A DNA stretch of 64,000 nt. It comes from Heterobilharzia americana (taxonomy: Eukaryota > Platyhelminthes > Trematoda > Strigeidida > Schistosomatidae). Below are positions 59,110 to 64,000 of the stretch, piece by piece. The position numbers were made by a program, and so were the translations under genes. Location of the stretch: the NCBI GenBank assembly GCA_944470555.2, contig OX104134.1, positions 47,986,691-48,050,690 of the forward strand, read 5' to 3'. Below the pieces are notes generated by a model that was not told the DNA's origin, did not search any database, and saw nothing but the letters and a program-made list of their open reading frames with translations. How positions within the stretch are numbered: the first letter of the stretch is position 1; each line of letters opens with the position of its first letter.

Positions 59110-59221
59110 GTTTATACTGGGTGATGATTGAGGGTGAGATGAAAATCTGGGCCGCGGCCGGATTCAAACAAGCGACCACCGGGTGGTCATCTCACCTTCA
59201 GTCATCACCCAGTATAAAAAC
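59110..59221. repeat. Foldback sequence within the Penelope-like element's 3' side
   Basis: The arm TTTATACTGGGTGATGATTG at 59,111-59,130 continues to 59,142 and is answered by 59,187-59,221 (reverse complement, about 33-35 bp arms with three or four mismatches), with a GC-rich loop GGGCCGCGGCCGGATTC. On the minus strand GTTTGAATCC in the loop resembles a pol III B box. The arm is similar to part of the foldback at 43.5 kb. Confidence 0.7.
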
Positions 59222-59223
59222 AT

Positions 59224-59362
59224 TTTCAATTTATTCCATTTAACATGTCTCATTTGTACTACTTAATCCTTTGATTGCTTGTTAACTCTACCACGTTTTT
59301 GATCTAACGCAACCCTTTTTACTGTCCCTTAACCTTTACATCATCATAACCACCATTATTAT
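59224..59362. repeat. Right inverted terminal repeat of the Penelope-like element
   Basis: Reverse complement of the left repeat at 54,914-55,115, ending with ACCACCATTATTATT. The next base starts the LTR of another element. Confidence 0.75.
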
Positions 59363-59692
59363 TGTAGCGTCAGATACTTCTCCAGAATCAATAGCTTAGG
59401 GTTTGACAAGATTCAACATTGATGCTGACCTTCATAGTTTTACCGGACTCGTTAATCTGAAGGCATACAGTCAAGCATCCACGCCATTTGGGACGCTGTC
59501 GTTTTACGTTGCACTGCTCTTAATCGACCCTCTAGGAGGCTATTCGGAACGTATGGATACTATGGCATGAACTCTCAAATACACTATCTCATTTGACCAC
59601 GCTATTGTGTTCCCTCTTGGTCTCGTATTCGTGGGTATATAACAAGTACGGAATAATTAGGGATTGGCCCCTGCGTCAGGACAATTCCTAGA
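59363..59692 (+). repeat. 5' LTR of a decayed CsRn1-type element (about 330 bp)
   Basis: Starts TGTAGCGTCAGATACTTC and ends ACAATTCCTAGA; similar along its whole length to the young LTRs at 29.8 and 34.7 kb, with many substitutions and small indels. The TATA-like GGGTATATAACAAG is kept (about 59,631-59,644). TTGGTGAGCCCG follows at 59,693, the first 11-12 bases of the tRNA-Trp PBS, after which complementarity is lost. Confidence 0.9.
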
Positions 59693-62600
59693 TTGGTGAG
59701 CCCGTTCCATCTTATACCTATACATCGTCTTCATTTTGATAACCTTTATATATCGATACATAACTCCTTTCTGTCTGACTATACTGAGAACCTTATCCGT
59801 ATTAAACAGACGACGAACACTATCCACCTAGTGCCACAGTGGCCAGATAATGCAGAAACATGGTTTCTTTGTGCCAAGGCAGATTTTCGGGAACAAGGAG
59901 TCGCGGTACCACATTCTTGATTTCTTGCTGCCATACGTTCACTACCACGAGGATTAAGCAGGCACACTACAGTGCATTTGTTTAGCCCCGAAGTGATCCG
60001 TGTGCACTTACCAGAGCTGCACTTTTGAGGAAACGTGATCTCATAAGATCACCAGCGCGTAGACGAGTTGCTTCGTATCATTGAGCTAGGGAACAACTTG
60101 GCTACTGATGTCCTCACACGCGTGCGAGAAGTCATTGGCCCACGAACGTTAGATAATGGCCTCTTCCAATAACTTCTCTTGAAATTACCACAACCGGTGC
60201 AAACCGTGTTAGTGACACTGCAGTCGGTTCCACTCGATAATCCGGTAGCCTCAGCTGATAAAATATCGGAGATCTCTAGCAAACCCGTCTCCAACTTATT
60301 TCAGCCTGAGAAAAACCTGAAAACAAGGATTCGGAAGTAACCAAGCTGTGCATTCCTGTTAAACAGCTGCTGCGAACATGAAGCCCTAGGTAACACAGCA
60401 CAACACTGAAACGTGTCTTAGCCTATCGTAGCAACCCACGGGCTATCCAAAAACTAAACCTTGCGGGGTGGAAATCCCTAAATGGTGCTGGTTTCACTAT
60501 ACCTATGGAGACGAAGCCAGAAAACCCAGAAAGCCATGCAGTTTCAACATGGACGCAAGCTCGAGAAACTGTCCCGCCAGCACATGTTAACGGCGACTGT
60601 AGCAGGCGGAAAAAACCGTTTGTTATACGTCACCGAAGTAAAAACGGAAGTTCACCACCTCGTCGGCACCGGCGCAGACATTGGCGTTCTTCCCGCACCA
60701 CCAAGGGAACGTCATCATGACCCAATCTTCAAGCAGCTAACGGTGAGGCAATCGCAACCTCTGGGAGATGATATGCCTATCTCAACTTAGGTTTAGGTAA
60801 GCCTACTCACTGGATTTTCCGCCTAACTGATGTTTCCATGCCCATCATTGGCATAGATTTCCTGAACCTTTACGATCTACTCGTAGGTGCTCGTCGACGA
60901 TGCCTGATAGATAACGACATGCAGTTATCCGTTGGTGGAACCACCTACGTAGGTCCAAATTTAACGATAGCTAGAACTAAACACTCAAGCGACGCGTCTT
61001 ATCAGGCAGTCTTGGGGAAGTATCCAGAGTTTAAACAACGAAAGCATACTCTGGCGTGCATAACCAGCAATGTTATGCATCACGCCACAACCACAGGTCC
61101 ATCTGTGGCATCCGAAGCACGCCGTCTACCCCTGATAGCTCAAAATGACCAAAAGCGAATTTGACCATACGCTCAAACCCGGCATTAGCGAACCATCAAA
61201 CAGTCCTTTGGCATCACCACCGCATATGGTTCCCAAAGGAGTTAACAACGACAGGAGTCCACTCGGTGATTACCGAGGGCTAAACGCCAAAATAACACCG
61301 GAGCACTACCCGATACCTCACATCTACAACTTGACAGCGACGTTATCCCCAAATCGATCTGGTCAAAGCATATAGTCGGATACATTCGGCAGCAAAAGAT
61401 ATCGTGGAAACAACCTTTGTTACTCCTTTGGTTTGTTTGAATTCCTTCGCATGCCCTTTGGCCTTCAGAATGCAGCTTTATGGATGATGTCTTCTGTGAT
61501 TTAAATTTGCCCGTGTCCACATCGATGACTGTCTCACTGTGAGTCTAATCAAGGAAATTCACCTTAGGCATTTGAACCTCGCATTCGGCTGATTTTTAAA
61601 GCACGATATCACAGTCAACATGCAGAAGCGTGAAACAGGAGTTGAATCACTCAGCTTCCTTGGGCATGTCATTCACCACAAAGGTATAGGCCCACTGACA
61701 TTAAGTGGCGGCGGTTATAAACTATTCTGATCCGACCACCGTAAAGTAGCTTCACACTTTCAATGTCCTGGTAAGCTGTTATCTAAGGTTCATTTTCAAC
61801 TGTGCATCTGTTGTGAGACCACTCACAGATCTACCTCAAGGGACTACCAAGTACGTGACTGCAGACAACGTGACCAGACTTGCTCTATCTAAGGTAAAGG
61901 AAGCCATCTCGAATGCAACCATGCTTGTGCACCGCGACCTCCAAAACCCTTTAGTGTATTGCTGCTGATGCATGTGACTCTGCAATCGGAGCAGTTTTTC
62001 AACAATTGGCTTACAACTATTAGCAGCCTTTAGCCTTTTTCTCCAGGTGGCTGTAGGGGACGGAAACAAGGTGCAGTATATTTGGTAGGGAACTCCCAAC
62101 CATGTACCGCTCTGCACGCTATTTTCAACATTCGATGGAAGGTCGTGACTATCGTTTTTACAGGCCGCAAACCGTTAACTTTCGCTCTTGGCTCAGCATC
62201 TGGTAAATACTCACTGTGCGAATCGCGACAACTGGTTTACATTCCCCACTTCACGTGAGATATCTACCACATATCTAGAGCAAATAACTCCGTAGCCGGT
62301 GTACTATCTCGAATAGCTTCGACAAACCGTATCGAAAGTGTTGATCTTGTTGAAATAGCTCGGTCTCAACGAAAAGATCTCGAGATGAACCATGAGTTGT
62401 CGTCCACAACTCTCAAGCTACAACTACTTCCAGTAGGATTAGGCAAGTATACAATTCTATGCGACGTCTCTGCTAGTCAACCCACGCCCAATAGTTCCGA
62501 AGAGATGTTGACGCAATGTCTTCAATACGTTGCACAACGTTTCTGCTGACCGGGAATAAACAAAGACGTTAAAGATTGGGTTCAGTCGTGCTTATCTTGT

Positions 62601-62832
62601 AAACAACCATTCGTGTGCTTCAATTCAAGCACGGATTATTTCACGCCTTAACCGCTCTTTTAGGGTGCACTCGGCTCCGAACGACAGCATATCATCCACA
62701 AGCAAATGGCATGGTAGAACGTTTCTGCCGACAGCTGAAAGCTTCACATTCAGCTGCAAACGTATCTCAGTGGGCCAGAAACTATATCTGTAGTCCTACT
62801 GGGAATTCGGAACGCGTTGAAAGCTGATGCTG
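59693..62832 (+). pseudogene. Decayed gag-pol of a CsRn1-type LTR retrotransposon, 3' truncated
   Basis: Collinear with the intact element. Gag remains: NTIHLVPQWPDNAETWFLCA (about 59,815), a [18 protein letters not shown] box at about 60,485-60,540 in which one Cys is changed to Pro, and a protease site LVGTGADIGVLP (about 60,659) where the catalytic Asp is replaced by Gly. RT pieces follow, with the catalytic block broken at about 61,515, then RNase H pieces and integrase ([40 protein letters not shown], 62,640-62,760). Sequence matching the young element stops at about 62,832, inside the end of integrase, and no 3' LTR is present. Dozens of stops and frameshifts indicate an old copy. Confidence 0.9.
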
Positions 62833-63531
62833 TCAGGTTAGCACAAAAACAACTTATGAATTATTTCATTCCCTCATGATTTAAGTCAAATCTTCCTCAT
62901 GGATTACTGTCTCTAAATATTGTATTTATACATATATATACAAATGTACAGCCTGGGAATAAATTCTTTGAGAAGAGTCCTCTTAGCTGAATATCCTGTT
63001 TTTGATATTCCTATTTTGGTGTTAATAACTTCACAGACTTGTCTCAAAATTAGACGTTGCATTGCTCCTGCATGTCTTGGTATTCTATATCGGTACTCTG
63101 CGCTATTTAGTAGACCTCCTGTCTGCACAGAAGAAAATATCGGAGCATATGTTGCTTCGTTTTCTCAGAAAACTCAACCTCCTGAGGATCATACCCCTCT
63201 TTTGGAACGTTAACGAATACCACCTTCAAGAGACACCCACTTGGATATACACAATGGGACGCAAGAAATTACTGCAGAGGAATCAAAAAGAGGACTAACT
63301 TAGATAGAAGTTATTTGTTTGTTTCACTTTATTTACTCACGAAACTAACGCTGTTAACTTCGAGACATAGTAGTTTTGCAGTATACTTTACCTAAACTGT
63401 AAAGAAACGTTTGCTAATAACTGTCATATTTGTTACATAAGTCGTTGCTAATCCTTCTGTAACTGCTGGTTATTTTACTTGTTCTCCAGTATTAACGAAC
63501 CCAATGAACGTGTAACTACTACTGCTCCACC
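62833..63531. other. Unassigned stretch with two overlapping open frames
   Basis: Frames at 62,920-63,213 (97 codons; includes SLGINSLRRVLLAEYPVFDI and PPVCTEENIGAYVASFSQKT) and 63,062-63,298 (78 codons) overlap on the plus strand. A CAG that could be an acceptor precedes the first at about 62,951. Composition is not obviously noncoding, but no family is recognised. The stretch lies between the truncated LTR element and a CR1-like 5' end, so it may be older repeat. Confidence 0.25.
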
Positions 63532-64000
63532 ATGGTTCAGCCTAACAAACGTATATGTGCTGCGCATACACGTAAACTTAATCTAACCGCCTCAACTAAA
63601 AGAGCACGTCCGCTAACTGGTTCGACATCAAGCCCTAGAAGAGGCCTTGAAGTTAAGGCACTCGATTTGATACCAGAGCTATATAACACTTCGCGTAAAA
63701 AGAAGTAAGATTTGATAACCTTTCAGAAGTCACTGCAAGACATGAGCGCTAAGCTTGACGTTATCCTGCCACTGTTGCATCTTTGTCAGCCTAATCTAGA
63801 AGCCAGTACTGAAACCCTATTGAAAACAGAGTGTTCTAGATTTCATAGCTACAGAGGTTAATAAAAGAATTATGTCTTCATATAATGTACTAGTATACAA
63901 CATACCAGACCACGAACCGATCAAACAACTAAAAGCCTTGTTCGCAGTCTTGTAACATGTCTTCTGCAGAATACCAAGTTATCCGTCTCCGCAAGAAGTT
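63532..64000 (+). pseudogene. ORF1 of a second CR1-like element, broken, runs off the window
   Basis: ATG at 63,534 gives MVQPNKRICAAHTRKLNLTA and a basic Ser/Arg run ending at a stop at about 63,707. Coding-like pieces then follow in other frames: SLQDMSAKLDVILPLLHLCQ, a TEVNKRIMSSY-like piece and VLVYNIPDHEPIKQLKALF (63,840-63,950), then AEYQVIRLRKK at the edge. The order and the N-x-P-D and R-L-R-K motifs match ORF1 of copy B at 9.9-10.35 kb, so this is the 5' end of a related element whose ORF2 would lie to the right. Confidence 0.5.

Noticed and set aside
62952..62990. SLRRVLLAE resembles the RPB3/RPAC1 motif of RNA polymerase subunits
   Set aside because: The similarity stops after nine residues; the following sequence does not fit that family.
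1..64000. CRISPR arrays, bacterial operons, rRNA genes
   Set aside because: None seen; spliced gene structure and eukaryotic retroelements show this is nuclear eukaryotic DNA.

Overview
The window looks like a piece of a trematode flatworm nuclear genome, most likely a blood fluke (Schistosoma or a close relative). The evidence is moderately AT-rich DNA with very low gene density, one spliced gene with short and long GT-AG introns, and a dense mix of repeats of the kinds known from schistosomes: a CsRn1/Boudicca-type Ty3 LTR retrotransposon primed by tRNA-Trp, CR1-like (SR1-type) and RTE-like (SR2-type) non-LTR elements, a Penelope-like element, a Mutator-like relic and a hammerhead-ribozyme relic close to the schistosome SM-alpha ribozyme. 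The species cannot be fixed from the sequence alone.

Layout. 1-1020: Mutator-like transposase relic (minus strand). 5.1-7.4 kb: decayed CR1-like element. 9.8-14.9 kb: a much fuller CR1-like element with ORF1 and endonuclease-RT ORF2 remains. 14.9-29.8 kb: no gene recognised, only short repeat tails, a simple repeat and one pol-III-like box pair. 29,819-35,077: a young LTR retrotransposon with 343-bp LTRs that read as identical, a 4-bp target duplication, PBS, PPT, an open 1091-codon pol frame and a frame-broken gag. 37.0-38.0 kb: a 5'-inverted RTE-like fragment.

38,721-51,392 is the only recognised cellular gene: a Scm-type (Sex comb on midleg / SCMH1 / SCML) Polycomb protein in six exons, with two MBT repeats and a C-terminal SPM/SAM domain. 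All splice junctions agree in phase, apart from one apparent one-base frame break inside exon 3. Its 5.6-kb intron 4 carries RTE-like relics, and intron 5 carries the antisense hammerhead relic.

52-64 kb is a repeat graveyard. It holds a short RTE fragment, a decayed intronless region weakly like CNOT1, a (TA)n tract that forms the tail of a reversed RTE 3' end, and a Penelope-like element bounded by inverted repeats. That Penelope element is split by a 2.4-kb RTE insertion with a 14-bp target duplication. A decayed CsRn1-type LTR element starts exactly where the Penelope terminal repeat ends, and the 5' part of another CR1-like element runs off the right edge. The gene is the only part with evident cellular function; most other coding-like sequence belongs to mobile elements at different stages of decay.
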